A DNA stretch of 64,000 nucleotides, taken from the NCBI GenBank assembly GCA_963806955.1, contig CAWDZG010000002.1:1550001-1614000 (forward strand), in the 5' to 3' direction. Every line of letters begins with the position of its first letter. Positions within the stretch are counted from its first letter, which is position 1. A program made the translations under genes and the position numbers. The notes under the pieces are model-generated. The model made no database searches. It was given only the letters and a program-made list of their open reading frames with translations, and had not been told where the DNA came from. Shown in pieces: positions 9,511 through 17,985 of the stretch. The DNA comes from Gaiellasilicea sp963806955 (GTDB taxonomy: Bacteria; Actinomycetota; Thermoleophilia; Gaiellales; Gaiellaceae).

Positions 9511-9863
9511 GCACCACCACCACCCGCCAGGCGCGCGAGCGCAGGCACCGCCGGATCCGCGGCAAGGTCGCGGGCACTGCGGCGCGCCCCCGCCTGGCCG
9601 TGTTCCGCTCGAACAAGGGCATCTTCGCGCAGCTCGTCGACGACGAGACCGGGAAGACGATCGCCGGAGCCAGCTGGCTCGGGCTTGCCAAGTCGTTCAA
9701 GGGCTCGAAAGTCGAGCAGGCGGCCGAGGTCGGCAAGGCCGTGGCCGCGGCTGCGAAGAAGGCCGGGGTCGAGGAGGTCGTCTTCGACCGCGGCGGCTAC
9801 CTGTATCACGGACGCGTCAAAGCGCTCGCCGAAGGCGCGCGCGAGGGAGGACTGAAGTTTTGA
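9507..9863 (+). CDS. rplR: Ribosomal protein L18
   Basis: 5S rRNA-binding protein, 118 aa. RHRRIRGKVAGTAARPRLAV and the C-terminal FDRGGYLYHGRVKALAEGAREGG are typical. ATG at 9507 has GGAAAGAGAG upstream within rplF. Confidence 0.97.
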   Translation: MSTTTTRQARERRHRRIRGKVAGTAARPRLAVFRSNKGIFAQLVDDETGKTIAGASWLGLAKSFKGSKVEQAAEVGKAVAAAAKKAGVEEVVFDRGGYLYHGRVKALAEGAREGGLKF

Positions 9864-10462
9864 GTAGCACAGTGGAGCGTGAAGTGATCGCCCGCGAGGA
9901 GGTTCGCGAGCTCAAGGAGCGCGTGATCGAGATCAACCGCGTCGCCAAGGTCGTCAAGGGCGGCCGGCGTTTCTCGTTCACGGCGCTCGTCGTGATCGGC
10001 GACGAGGTCGACCGCGTCGGCGTCGGCTACGGCAAGGCGCGTGAGGTGCCGCTCGCGATCTCCAAGGCCGTGGACGACGCGAAGAAGAACATCTTCACCG
10101 TGCCCAAGCACGGCACGACCGTCACGCACGAGATCCTCGGCCGCTTCGGCGCCGCCAGGGTTGTCATCCGCCCGGCCTCCGAGGGAACCGGTGTGATCGC
10201 CGGCGGCGGCGTGCGCGCGGTGCTCGAGCTCGCCGGCATCCGAGACGTGCTCGCGAAGAGCCTCGGCACCACGAACCCGATCAACATGGCCAAGGCGACC
10301 GTCGACGGCCTGAAGAACCTGCGCCGTCCCGAGGACGTCGCCAAGATGCGCGGCAAGACGATCACCGAGGTGCTCCCGTACCGTGCGCCGGCGGCGCCCG
10401 TCGAGACACCGGCGCCCGAGACCGTCGAGGCGACGACCGAGGTCGAGGAGACCGCGTCGTGA
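9860..10462 (+). CDS. rpsE: Ribosomal protein S5 with acidic C-terminal tail
   Basis: 30S protein at the mRNA entry tunnel, 200 aa. The double-stranded RNA-binding-like domain (KGGRRFSFTALVVIGD) and GTGVIAGGGVRAVLE are present. TTG start overlaps the rplR TGA (TTGA). The last 30 or so residues (rich in Ala, Pro, Glu, Thr) extend beyond the usual C-terminus. Confidence 0.96.
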   Translation: MSSTVEREVIAREEVRELKERVIEINRVAKVVKGGRRFSFTALVVIGDEVDRVGVGYGKAREVPLAISKAVDDAKKNIFTVPKHGTTVTHEILGRFGAARVVIRPASEGTGVIAGGGVRAVLELAGIRDVLAKSLGTTNPINMAKATVDGLKNLRRPEDVAKMRGKTITEVLPYRAPAAPVETPAPETVEATTEVEETAS

Positions 10463-10626
10463 AGGTGACGCAGATCAAGAGCGCGATCGGCCAGAACCCC
10501 GCCAACCGCGGCACGCTGCGCTCGCTCGGGCTCGGCCGGATCGGCCAGGCGAACGAGCTGAAGGACAGCCCGGAGCTCGCGGGTAAGCTGCGGAAGGTCG
10601 CACACCTCGTCCGGGTGGAGCGCTGA
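10459..10626 (+). CDS. rpmD: Ribosomal protein L30
   Basis: Small 50S protein, 55 aa, translated by eye. GTG start overlaps the rpsE TGA by four bases. Sequence runs MKVTQIKSAIGQNPANRGTL then RSLGLGRIGQ, which is the L30 signature, and ends VAHLVRVER. It lies exactly where L30 is expected, between rpsE and rplO. Confidence 0.95.
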   Translation: MKVTQIKSAIGQNPANRGTLRSLGLGRIGQANELKDSPELAGKLRKVAHLVRVER

Positions 10627-10628
10627 CG

Positions 10629-11225
10629 ATGGCCGACGAGCTCAACCTCCACACGCTGAAGCCCGCCCAGGAGCGCAAGGACCGCAAGCGCGTCGGTCGC
10701 GGCCTCGGCTCGGGCAAGGGGCGCTACTCCGGCCGCGGGATCAAGGGCCAGAAGTCGCGTTCCGGCTCGAAGAAGATGCCGGCCGGCTTCGAGGGCGGCC
10801 AGATGCCGCTCGACATGCGCGCGCCGAAGCTGCGCGGGAACACGTCGGCCGACGCGATGCCGATCGGCCCGTTCCGGACGTACTCGCATCCGGTCAACCT
10901 GCGCGATCTCGAGCGCGTCTTCGCCGACGGCGACACCGTCAACATCGAGGCGATGGTCGAGAAGGGGCTGCTGAAGAACACGAAGGCGGACGTGAAGGTG
11001 CTCGGCACGGGCGAGCTCTCGAAGAAGCTCGCCGTGACCGCGCATTCCTTCTCCGCCTCCGCGCGCGAGAAGATCACGGCCGCCGGGGGCAGCGCCACGG
11101 CGCTCAAGGAGCCGAAGGACCCGCGCAAGAAGAAGAGCCGGGCCAAGGCGAAGCCCGCCGCTGCCGAGGAGCCCGAGACCGAGGTCGCAGAGACCGAGGC
11201 CGACGCTCCCACCGAGGAGGCGTAG
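10629..11225 (+). CDS. rplO: Ribosomal protein L15 with acidic C-terminal tail
   Basis: Late-assembly 50S protein, 198 aa against about 145-150. N-terminal GRGLGSGKGRYSGRGIKGQKSR and FEGGQMPLDMRAPK are diagnostic. After about residue 155 comes a Lys-rich then Glu/Ala/Thr-rich tail ending DAPTEEA. Confidence 0.96.
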   Translation: MADELNLHTLKPAQERKDRKRVGRGLGSGKGRYSGRGIKGQKSRSGSKKMPAGFEGGQMPLDMRAPKLRGNTSADAMPIGPFRTYSHPVNLRDLERVFADGDTVNIEAMVEKGLLKNTKADVKVLGTGELSKKLAVTAHSFSASAREKITAAGGSATALKEPKDPRKKKSRAKAKPAAAEEPETEVAETEADAPTEEA

Positions 11226-11228
11226 AGC

Positions 11229-12482
11229 TTGTTCAGTTGGCTCGCCAACGCCTGGCGCGTCCCGGAGCTGCGCCGTCGCGTCCTGTTCACCGGGATGATC
11301 CTGGCGATCTACCGGCTCGGTTCGTGGCTGCCCGCGCCGGGCGTCAACTCCGAGACGATCAACAACTACTTCGAGGGGCGCGGCGGCACGATCCTGGGCC
11401 TGCTCAACCTCTTCTCGGGCGGCGCGCTCTCCCAGTTCTCGATCTTCGCGCTCGGGATCATGCCGTACGTCACGGCGTCGATCATCATCCAGCTGATGAC
11501 CGTGGTGATCCCGCGGCTCGCCGAGCTGCAGAAGGAGGGCGAGTCCGGCTACGCCAAGATCAACCAGTACACGCGGTACTCGACGGTCGTGCTCGCCGCG
11601 GCGCAGTCGACGGGCTATGCGTTCCTCTTCCGCCGCCAGGGTGTCCTCGATGCCGACCTCGGCCGGATGACGCTGATCATCCTCACGCTCACGGTCGGCA
11701 CGGCGCTGCTGATGTGGATGGGCGAGCTGATCACCAAGCGTGGCGTCGGCAACGGCATCTCGCTCCTGATCTTCGCCTCGATCCTCGTCGGCGCCCCGAT
11801 CGGGATCGCCGCCTGGTGGAACGGCGGGCCGATGGAGAAGCTCTTCTTCCCGCTGATCGCGCTCACGATCATCGCCGCGATCGTCTTCATCCAGGAGGGC
11901 CAGCGCCGGATTCCGATCCAGTACGCGAAGCGGATGGTCGGCCGTCGCATGACAGCGGGCGGATCCACCTACATGCCGCTGCGCGTGAACATGGCCGGCG
12001 TGATCCCGGTCATCTTCGCGGCCGCCGTGATGGCGTTCCCGCCCACGATCGGGCAGTACTTCCCGCAGACGCAGGGCTTCGTGAACGAGCACTTCCTGCC
12101 GACCAGCATCCCCTACATGCTCTTCCAGGGGCTGCTGATCGTCGTCTTCACCTACTTCTACACCGCGGTCCAGTTCAACCCGGTCGACCAGGCCGACAAC
12201 CTGCGCCGCTACGGCGGCTACATCCCGGGGATCAGGCCCGGCCCGCCGACCGCGCAGTACCTCGACCGCGTGCTCACCCGGCTGACGCTGCCCGGCGCGA
12301 TCTACCTCGCGCTCGTGGCCACGCTGCCGACGCTCTTCATCCGCTACGGCGGCTTCTCCCAGGCGACCGCCGGCGCGCTCGGCGGTACCTCGGTCCTGAT
12401 CGCCGTCGGCGTCGCGCTCGACACGATGCGACAGATGGAGTCGCAGATGATGGCGCGCTCCTACGAAGGCTTCCTGAAGTAG
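11229..12482 (+). CDS. secY: Protein translocase subunit SecY
   Basis: Channel subunit of the Sec translocon, 417 aa with ten predicted membrane helices. TTG start three bases after rplO gives MFSWLANAWRVPELRRRVLFT. Conserved landmarks include PYVTASIIIQLM (helix 2), TKRGVGNGISLLIFASI and the cytosolic loop with RRYGGYIPGIRPG that contacts SecA and the ribosome. It ends MMARSYEGFLK. Confidence 0.98.
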   Translation: MFSWLANAWRVPELRRRVLFTGMILAIYRLGSWLPAPGVNSETINNYFEGRGGTILGLLNLFSGGALSQFSIFALGIMPYVTASIIIQLMTVVIPRLAELQKEGESGYAKINQYTRYSTVVLAAAQSTGYAFLFRRQGVLDADLGRMTLIILTLTVGTALLMWMGELITKRGVGNGISLLIFASILVGAPIGIAAWWNGGPMEKLFFPLIALTIIAAIVFIQEGQRRIPIQYAKRMVGRRMTAGGSTYMPLRVNMAGVIPVIFAAAVMAFPPTIGQYFPQTQGFVNEHFLPTSIPYMLFQGLLIVVFTYFYTAVQFNPVDQADNLRRYGGYIPGIRPGPPTAQYLDRVLTRLTLPGAIYLALVATLPTLFIRYGGFSQATAGALGGTSVLIAVGVALDTMRQMESQMMARSYEGFLK

Positions 12483-13054
12483 TGAACATCCTGGTGCTCG
12501 GCCCACAGGGGTCGGGGAAGGGCACGCAGGCGAAGCGGATCTCCGAGGAGCACGAGGTCCCGCACGTCTCGACCGGCGACATGTTCCGCGCGCTCGACCC
12601 CGAGACGACGCTCGGTCGGGAGGTCAGCGAGATCATGGAGCGCGGCGACCTCGTTCCCGACGAGCTCACGATTCGGATGATCCGCGACCGCCTGGACGAG
12701 GAGGACGCGCGCGACGGATTCATCCTCGACGGCTTCCCGCGCAACCTGGCCCAGGCCGAGGCGCTCGACGAGATGCTGCGCGAGATCGGACGCCATCTCG
12801 ACGTGATCTTCTTCTTCGACCTCGACGACGAGACGGCCAAGGAGCGGGCGCTCGGCCGCGCCCACGAGGAGGGCCGCACCGACGACACGCCGGAGACGAT
12901 CGCGCGCCGGCTCGCCGTCTACCACGAGCAGACCGAGCCCGTGGTCGAGTACTACCGGACGACCGGCAAGCTCGTTCCGCTCCACGCGGCGTACTCGGTC
13001 GAGGACGTCTCGCGGGAGATCGGAGCCGCGTTGGATACCGTGGTCTCGAGATGA
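12482..13054 (+). CDS. adk: Adenylate kinase, short-lid form
   Basis: Converts ATP + AMP to 2 ADP, cytosolic, 190 aa. The GTG start overlaps the secY stop by one base; the P-loop GPQGSGKGTQ begins at residue 7. AMP-site residues STGDMFR and the DGFPRN motif are present. Between GRAHEEGRTDDTPE the lid is short with no cysteines, so this is a non-zinc short form. secY-adk-map-infA is the standard Gram-positive order. Confidence 0.97.
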   Translation: MNILVLGPQGSGKGTQAKRISEEHEVPHVSTGDMFRALDPETTLGREVSEIMERGDLVPDELTIRMIRDRLDEEDARDGFILDGFPRNLAQAEALDEMLREIGRHLDVIFFFDLDDETAKERALGRAHEEGRTDDTPETIARRLAVYHEQTEPVVEYYRTTGKLVPLHAAYSVEDVSREIGAALDTVVSR

Positions 13055-13815
13055 TCATCCGCAAGTCGGTGCAGGAGATCGAGAAGATGGCCGCGGCCGG
13101 CAGGGTCGTCGCCGAGACGATCGCGCACGTCGGCGAGCAGCTCGAGCCCGGGATCACGACCGGCGAGCTCGACCGGATCGCCGAGGAGAAGATCCGCTCG
13201 CTCGGCGGCGTCCCCACCTCGCAGGGCTACCGCGGCTATCCCGCTGCGATCTGCATCTCCCCGAACGACATGGTCGTGCACGGGATCCCCGGGGCGCACG
13301 CCGTCGCGGAGGGCGACCTGATCACGATCGACGTCGGCGTCACGCGGGACGGCTACATCGCCGACAGCGCGTACACGTTCCCGGTCGGGGAGATCACGGA
13401 TGAGGCACAGCGGCTGCTCGACACCGGCCGTGAGGCGCTCCTGGCCGGAATCGCCCAGGCCGTGCCCGGCAACCGCGTCGGCGACATCTCCCACGCCGTC
13501 CAGCAGCTCGTCGAGGGGGCCGGCTTCTCCGTCGTGCGCAGCCTCGTCGGGCACGGCGTCGGCCGTTCCTATCACGAGGATCCCCACATCCCGAACTTCG
13601 GCCAGCCCGGCCGCGGCCCGGCGCTCTCCGAGGGCATGACGCTCGCGATCGAGCCGATGATCACCGCCGGCGGCCCGGACGTCTACGTGCACGAGGACGA
13701 GTGGTCGATCTCGACCGAGGACGGCTCGCTCGCAGCGCACTTCGAGCACACCGTCGCGATCACCGCCGACGGGCCGCGAATCCTCACGGCCACGGCTGTC
13801 CCTCTGCTATCCTGA
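13051..13815 (+). CDS. map: Methionine aminopeptidase, type I
   Basis: Removes the initiator Met from nascent chains, 254 aa. Metal ligands are visible in order: Asp in IDVGVTRDGYIADSAYTF (two), His in GHGVGRSYHEDP, Glu in AIEPMI, Glu in EHTVAIT. ATG start overlaps the adk TGA by four bases. Confidence 0.98.
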   Translation: MIIRKSVQEIEKMAAAGRVVAETIAHVGEQLEPGITTGELDRIAEEKIRSLGGVPTSQGYRGYPAAICISPNDMVVHGIPGAHAVAEGDLITIDVGVTRDGYIADSAYTFPVGEITDEAQRLLDTGREALLAGIAQAVPGNRVGDISHAVQQLVEGAGFSVVRSLVGHGVGRSYHEDPHIPNFGQPGRGPALSEGMTLAIEPMITAGGPDVYVHEDEWSISTEDGSLAAHFEHTVAITADGPRILTATAVPLLS

Positions 13816-13882
13816 ACGGCCGCGCGGCGTCGCGCCGTGCTTTGCCGCGCGTCAAGAAGGAGATTCCGAAGAACCAAGGTCG

Positions 13883-14104
13883 ATGACAGTCAAGGAAGAG
13901 AAGATCGAGGTCGAGGGCGAGGTCGTCGAGGCGCTCCCCAGCACGATGTTCAGGGTGCAGCTCGACGGTGGGCACGACGTTCTGGCCACGATCTCCGGGA
14001 AGATGCGCAAGCACTACATCCGCATCGCCCCGGGCGACCGCGTCAAGGTCGAGCTCTCTCCTTACGACCTCACCCGCGGCAGGATCACCTACCGCGACCG
14101 CTAA
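13883..14104 (+). CDS. infA: Translation initiation factor IF-1
   Basis: OB-fold factor that binds the 30S A site, 73 aa. EVVEALPSTMFRVQLDGG and MRKHYIRIAPGDRVKVELSP match IF-1. The 67-base gap after map contains TATCCT at about 13,807, a possible -10, and AAGGAG about 20 bases before the ATG. Confidence 0.96.
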   Translation: MTVKEEKIEVEGEVVEALPSTMFRVQLDGGHDVLATISGKMRKHYIRIAPGDRVKVELSPYDLTRGRITYRDR

Positions 14105-14115
14105 GAGGAGCCGCT

Positions 14116-14229
14116 TTGAAAGTCCGTCCGTCCGTGAAGCCCATGTGTGAGCGCTGCCGTGTGATCAAGCGGCACGGGCGCACCATGGTCATCTGCACGA
14201 ATCCGCGCCACAAGCAAAGGCAGGGGTAG
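14116..14229 (+). CDS. rpmJ: Ribosomal protein L36
   Basis: 37-aa zinc-binding 50S protein, translated by eye. A TTG start preceded by AAGAGGAGC gives MKVRPSVKPMCERCRVIKRH. Cys-11, Cys-14, Cys-27 and His-32 form the zinc site of the C+ form. Position between infA and rpsM is standard. Confidence 0.95.
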   Translation: MKVRPSVKPMCERCRVIKRHGRTMVICTNPRHKQRQG

Positions 14230-14233
14230 TCAC

Positions 14234-14608
14234 TTGGCACGAATCGCAGGCGTCAACCTTCCGAACCAGAAGCGTCTGGAGGTCGGGTTGACCTATATCT
14301 ACGGGATCGGGCAGACCACCGCCCAGAAGATCTGCAAGACGCTCGAGCTCGACCCGAACGAGAAGGTCAAGGACCTCACGGACGACGAGGTCAACAAGAT
14401 CCGCACCTACATCGACACCGAGCTGCAGGTCGAGGGTGACCTCCGCCGCGAGCGCTCGCAGTCGATCAAGCGCCTCTCCGAGATCGGCTGCCTGCGCGGG
14501 ATCCGCCACCGCCGCGGCCTGCCGGTGCACGGCCAGCGGACGAAGACGAACGCGCGCACGCGCAAGGGCCCGAAGAAGACCGTCGGCCGCGGGAAGAAGG
14601 CGAAGTAA
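14234..14608 (+). CDS. rpsM: Ribosomal protein S13
   Basis: 30S head protein contacting P-tRNA, 124 aa. TTG start gives MARIAGVNLPNQKR; GIGQTTAQKIC (helix-two-turn-helix) and the C-terminal RGLPVHGQRTKTNARTRKGP signature are present. Confidence 0.97.
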   Translation: MARIAGVNLPNQKRLEVGLTYIYGIGQTTAQKICKTLELDPNEKVKDLTDDEVNKIRTYIDTELQVEGDLRRERSQSIKRLSEIGCLRGIRHRRGLPVHGQRTKTNARTRKGPKKTVGRGKKAK

Positions 14609-15012
14609 TGGCGCCTCCTCGCAAGGCTGCGGCCAAGGGCCGCACCCGTCGCCGTGTCAAGAAGAACATCGCCATCGGCCAGGCGCACATCAAGACGTCG
14701 TTCAACAACACGATCGTCGCGCTGACCGACAAGGAAGGCAACGTGATCGCGTGGGAGTCGGCCGGCTCCGCGGGCTTCAAGGGCTCGCGCAAGTCGACGC
14801 CGTTCGCCGCGCAGGTCACCGCCGACAACTGCGCCCGCAAGGGGATGGAGCACGGCCTGCAGAAGGTCGAGGTCTTCGTCAAGGGCCCGGGCTCCGGCCG
14901 CGAGACGGCGATCCGCTCGCTCCAGGCCGCCGGCCTCGAGATCCTCGGCGTCCGCGACGTCACCCCGCAGGCCCACAACGGGGTCCGGCCCCGGAAGCGG
15001 AGGCGCGTCTAA
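14608..15012 (+). CDS. rpsK: Ribosomal protein S11
   Basis: 30S platform protein lining the E site, 134 aa. AHIKTSFNNTIVALTDKEGN and the C-terminal VTPQAHNGVRPRKRRRV are diagnostic. ATG overlaps the rpsM TAA by one base. Confidence 0.98.
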   Translation: MAPPRKAAAKGRTRRRVKKNIAIGQAHIKTSFNNTIVALTDKEGNVIAWESAGSAGFKGSRKSTPFAAQVTADNCARKGMEHGLQKVEVFVKGPGSGRETAIRSLQAAGLEILGVRDVTPQAHNGVRPRKRRRV

Positions 15013-15632
15013 TGGCCCGCGACCTCGGACCCAAGTGCCGCGTCTGCCGCCGCGAGGGGATGAAGCTGTTCCTCAAGGGCGAGCGCTGTCTGACGGAGAA
15101 GTGCGCGATCGAGCGCCGCTCGTATCCGCCGGGCGAGCACGGCCGCGGCCGGATCAAGCAGAGCGAGTACCTGCTGCAGCTGCGTGAGAAGCAGAAGGCG
15201 CGCCGCTACTACGGCCTGCTCGAGAAGCAGTTCCGCAACTACTACGAGAAGGCGACGCGCGGCACGGGCGCCCCGGGCGAGAACCTGCTCCGGATGCTCG
15301 AGACGCGCCTCGACAACGTCGTCTACCGGCTGGGCTTCGCCGGCTCGCGCGCCCAGGCGCGCCAGCTCGTCCGCCACGGCCACTTCCACGTCAACGGGCG
15401 CCGGGTCAACATCCCGAGCTTCGGCGTGCGTCCCAACGATGTCGTCACCATGAAGGCCGGCAGCCCGGCGGAGCAGACGATCCGCGACGCCACCGACCTG
15501 ACCGCATCCGTCGCGCCGTGGCTCCAGGCCGACCACGAGGGCCTCGCCGGCAAGGTGCTGAAGTGGCCCGAGCGCGCCGAGATCGACGCGCCCGTGCAGG
15601 AATCCCTGATCGTCGAGCTCTACTCCAAGTAA
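15012..15632 (+). CDS. rpsD: Ribosomal protein S4, zinc-binding form
   Basis: 30S assembly nucleator at the mRNA entry, 206 aa. ATG at 15,012 overlaps the rpsK TAA. Cysteines at positions 9, 12, 26 and 31 form the N-terminal zinc site seen in C+ S4. The S4 domain (RLDNVVYRLGFAGSRAQARQ, then HGHFHVNGRRVNIPS) is intact. Confidence 0.97.
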   Translation: MARDLGPKCRVCRREGMKLFLKGERCLTEKCAIERRSYPPGEHGRGRIKQSEYLLQLREKQKARRYYGLLEKQFRNYYEKATRGTGAPGENLLRMLETRLDNVVYRLGFAGSRAQARQLVRHGHFHVNGRRVNIPSFGVRPNDVVTMKAGSPAEQTIRDATDLTASVAPWLQADHEGLAGKVLKWPERAEIDAPVQESLIVELYSK

Positions 15633-15649
15633 GTAAGGAAAGGATCGCT

Positions 15650-16622
15650 TTGGCTACACGTTCCAGCCTGATGGACTTCCAGATTCCGCGCATCGTCCAC
15701 GAGGAGATCAACGAGAACCGCGGCATCTTCGTGATCGAGCCGCTCGACCGCGGCTTCGGCTACACGTTCGGCAACTCGCTGCGCCGCGTGCTGCTCTCCT
15801 CGCTCGAGGGCGCCGCCGTGACCGCCGTCAAGATCGAGGGCGTCGCGCACGAGTTCACCACGCTGCCCGGGCGTCCGCGAGGACGTCACCGACATCATCC
15901 TCAACCTGAAGAACCTGATCTGCCTGCTCCACGGCGAGTCGCCCGAGGTCGAGGTGCACATCGCGAAGAAGGGCGCCGGCCCGGTCACCGCGGCCGACAT
16001 CCAGGCTCCGGCCGACCTCGAGATCCTCAACCCGGAGCTCGAGCTCGCGAACCTGAACGACAAGGGCAAGCTCGAGGTGACGCTGACGATCGGCCGCGGC
16101 CGCGGCTACGTCCCGGCCGAGCTGAACCGCGGCCCCGAGACGACGATCGGTGTGATCCCGATCGACTCGATCTTCTCGCCGGTCCGGCGCGTCTCCTACG
16201 ACGTCGAGTCCGCTCGCGTCGGGCAGCGCACCGACTACGACAAGCTTCGCCTCGACGTCACGACGGACGGCTCGCTCGAGCCGCGCGACGCGATCGGCCA
16301 GGCGGCCGAGATCCTGATCCGCCAGCTCGCGATCTTCACCGATCTCGACCGGATCGAAGGCTTCGCGGAGGTCGCCGCCGGTGAGGCCGGCGGTGCAGAG
16401 GCTCCGGCGGCGCACGGGATGGAGAACTTCCCGATCGAGGAGCTCGAGCTCGGCGTGCGCTCGTACAACTGCCTCAAGCGCGTCGGGATCGAGACGATCG
16501 GCGATCTCGTCTCGAAGTCCGAGAACGAGCTGGCCGCGATCCCGAACTTCGGCAAGAAGTCGATCGAAGAGGTCAAGGAGACGCTCGCGACCCAAGGCCT
16601 CGGCCTGCGGGGAGACGAATAA
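15650..16622 (+). CDS. rpoA: RNA polymerase alpha subunit, interrupted by one frameshift
   Basis: Scaffold for RNA polymerase assembly and activator contact. TTG start at 15,650 with GTAAGGAAAGGA upstream. Reading is clean to TLPG at 15,871, then leaves frame. Removing one G from the GGG at 15,869-15,871 restores the expected GVREDVTDIILNLKNLICLL, and the frame then runs to the TAA at 16,622. The corrected protein is 323 aa, normal for RpoA, with an N-terminal dimerisation domain (NSLRRVLLSSLEG) and a C-terminal domain (ELELGVRSYNCLKRVGIETI, then IPNFGKKSIEEV). As rpoA is essential, a consensus error is the simplest explanation. Confidence 0.95.
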
Positions 16623-16623
16623 C

Positions 16624-17001
16624 GTGAGGCACGCCCGCGCAGGCAAGAAGCTGGGGCGCACATCCGCGCACCGGAAGGCGCTCTACTCGAACCTCGCGGG
16701 CGCGCTGATCACCCACGGCCGGATCCAGACGACCGAGGCGAAGGCCAAGGCCGTCAAGCCGTTCGCGGAGAAGATGATCAGCCTCGGCAAGCGGGGCGAC
16801 CTGCACGCGCGCCGCAAGGCGCTGGCCGAGCTGCGTTCGCAGGACGTCGTGCACAACCTGTTCGCCGAGGTCGCGCCGCGCTTCGCGGAGCGGCCCGGCG
16901 GCTACACGCGGATCATCAAGCTCGGCCAGCGCCAGGGTGACGCGGCCGAGATGGTGTACCTCGAGCTCGTCGACTACGAGCCCGAGAACGCGCTGGTCTA
17001 G
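16624..17001 (+). CDS. rplQ: Ribosomal protein L17
   Basis: 50S protein near the tunnel exit, 125 aa. GTG start one base after the rpoA stop yields MRHARAGKKLGRTSAHRKAL, the L17 signature. It is the last gene of the alpha cluster; a hairpin-repeat element follows within a few bases. Confidence 0.97.
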   Translation: MRHARAGKKLGRTSAHRKALYSNLAGALITHGRIQTTEAKAKAVKPFAEKMISLGKRGDLHARRKALAELRSQDVVHNLFAEVAPRFAERPGGYTRIIKLGQRQGDAAEMVYLELVDYEPENALV

Positions 17002-17003
17002 CT

Positions 17004-17076
17004 GCGCAGGTTACGGATCCGCTCGCGCGGATCCGTAACGCGCGAAGACCCCTGAAGGCGGCCGCTTCGCGGCCGC
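17004..17076 (+). repeat. Structured palindromic element, copy A (3' end of ribosomal operon)
   Basis: Perfect 12-bp stem GTTACGGATCCG at 17,010-17,021, loop CTCGCG at 17,022-17,027, complementary arm 17,028-17,039, flanked by GCGC on both sides. It is followed by GAAGACCCCTGAAGG and a second hairpin, GCGGCCGC-TTC-GCGGCCGC. The same loop, flank and second hairpin recur near 33.0 kb, and loop plus flank recur at 60.4 kb. No T-tract follows. Probable 3'-end or terminator element; function inferred from position only. Confidence 0.75.
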
Positions 17077-17101
17077 ACCTGCCGATTGAGCCAGCCGGCG
17101 T

Positions 17102-17974
17102 CTACGCGACGGCGGGTACCAGCTCGCGGCCGATCAGCTCGACCATGTCGATGTCCGTGTGGTCGAGGTGCTGCAGCATCACCCGCTCGACGCCGGCGCG
17201 CTCGTAGTCGCGCAAGCGCTCGGCGGCCTGCTCGAGCGTGCCGAGGATCGCCGCGCCTCCGCGAGTCGCCCGGTACTCGTCCGGATCGATCTCCTGGCCG
17301 GCGCGTACGAGCCGCCGCCGGATCCGCTCGCGCGCCTCGGCTTCGTCGCGCCCGATCGCGCAGGCGGTCATCAGCGAGAACGGAATCGGCTCGCGGCCCT
17401 CGCGCTCGCACGCGCGCGCGAGCTTCTCGCGCCGCGCAGCGCACTCCTCGGGCGGCGCCATCACCGTGTTGTACTCGTCGGCGAAGCGCGCGGCGGGGTC
17501 GATCGTCCCGGACAGGCCGCTGCCGCCGACGACGAGCCGGGGGCGCCGACGCCCGTCCCAGAAGCCCTGCACGGCCTCGATCTGCTCGCGGAAGAGCGCG
17601 AGCCGCTCTGCCATTGGCGGGAAGGGGAAGCCGAAGCGCTCGTGCTCTGCCTCCATCCAGCCGGTGCCCATCCCGAGCGTGACGCGGCCGCCGGAGATCT
17701 CGTTCGCGGTCGCCGAGACGTTCGCGAGCACCGCGGCGGGCCGGAACGTCACGGGAGAGACGAGCGTGCCGAGCTCGATCCGCTCCGTCCGGGCGGCGAG
17801 CGCCGGGAGAACGGCCCACGCGTCGAGCGCCGGCCGCGCCGGATCGGTCGGCGAGAGGTAGTGGTCGGAGCGGAAGAGCGCTTCGATGCCGTGCTGCTCG
17901 CACGCCTGCGCGAGTGCGAGCCAGTGCTCCCAGGTCACGCCCTCCTGCCCTTCGATCATCAGCGCGACGCGCAC
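17102..17974 (-). CDS. LLM-class (luciferase-like) F420-dependent oxidoreductase
   Basis: TIM-barrel flavin/F420 oxidoreductase, 290 aa; the substrate cannot be told from sequence. Family landmarks are FRSDHY near residue 34, ERIELGTLVSPVTFRPA (residues 65-81), SGGRVTLGMGTGW and a C-terminal YERAGVERVMLQHLDH segment. GTG start at 17,974; a -10 like TAGGAT ends six bases before it, so the transcript is probably leaderless. Divergent from the VOC gene with only 11 bases between starts. Confidence 0.85.
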   Translation of the reverse strand: MRVALMIEGQEGVTWEHWLALAQACEQHGIEALFRSDHYLSPTDPARPALDAWAVLPALAARTERIELGTLVSPVTFRPAAVLANVSATANEISGGRVTLGMGTGWMEAEHERFGFPFPPMAERLALFREQIEAVQGFWDGRRRPRLVVGGSGLSGTIDPAARFADEYNTVMAPPEECAARREKLARACEREGREPIPFSLMTACAIGRDEAEARERIRRRLVRAGQEIDPDEYRATRGGAAILGTLEQAAERLRDYERAGVERVMLQHLDHTDIDMVELIGRELVPAVA

Positions 17975-17985
17975 GCGTGCATCCT

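Noticed and set aside
10362..12506. 714-aa minus-strand open frame opposite rplO-secY
   Set aside because: Arg/Asp/Glu-rich translation typical of the antisense frame in high-GC genes; SecY and L15 on + are unambiguous.
15860..15960. Programmed ribosomal frameshift in rpoA
   Set aside because: No slippery heptamer or clear stimulatory structure, and similar one-base gains occur in several other genes, so a sequence error is simpler.
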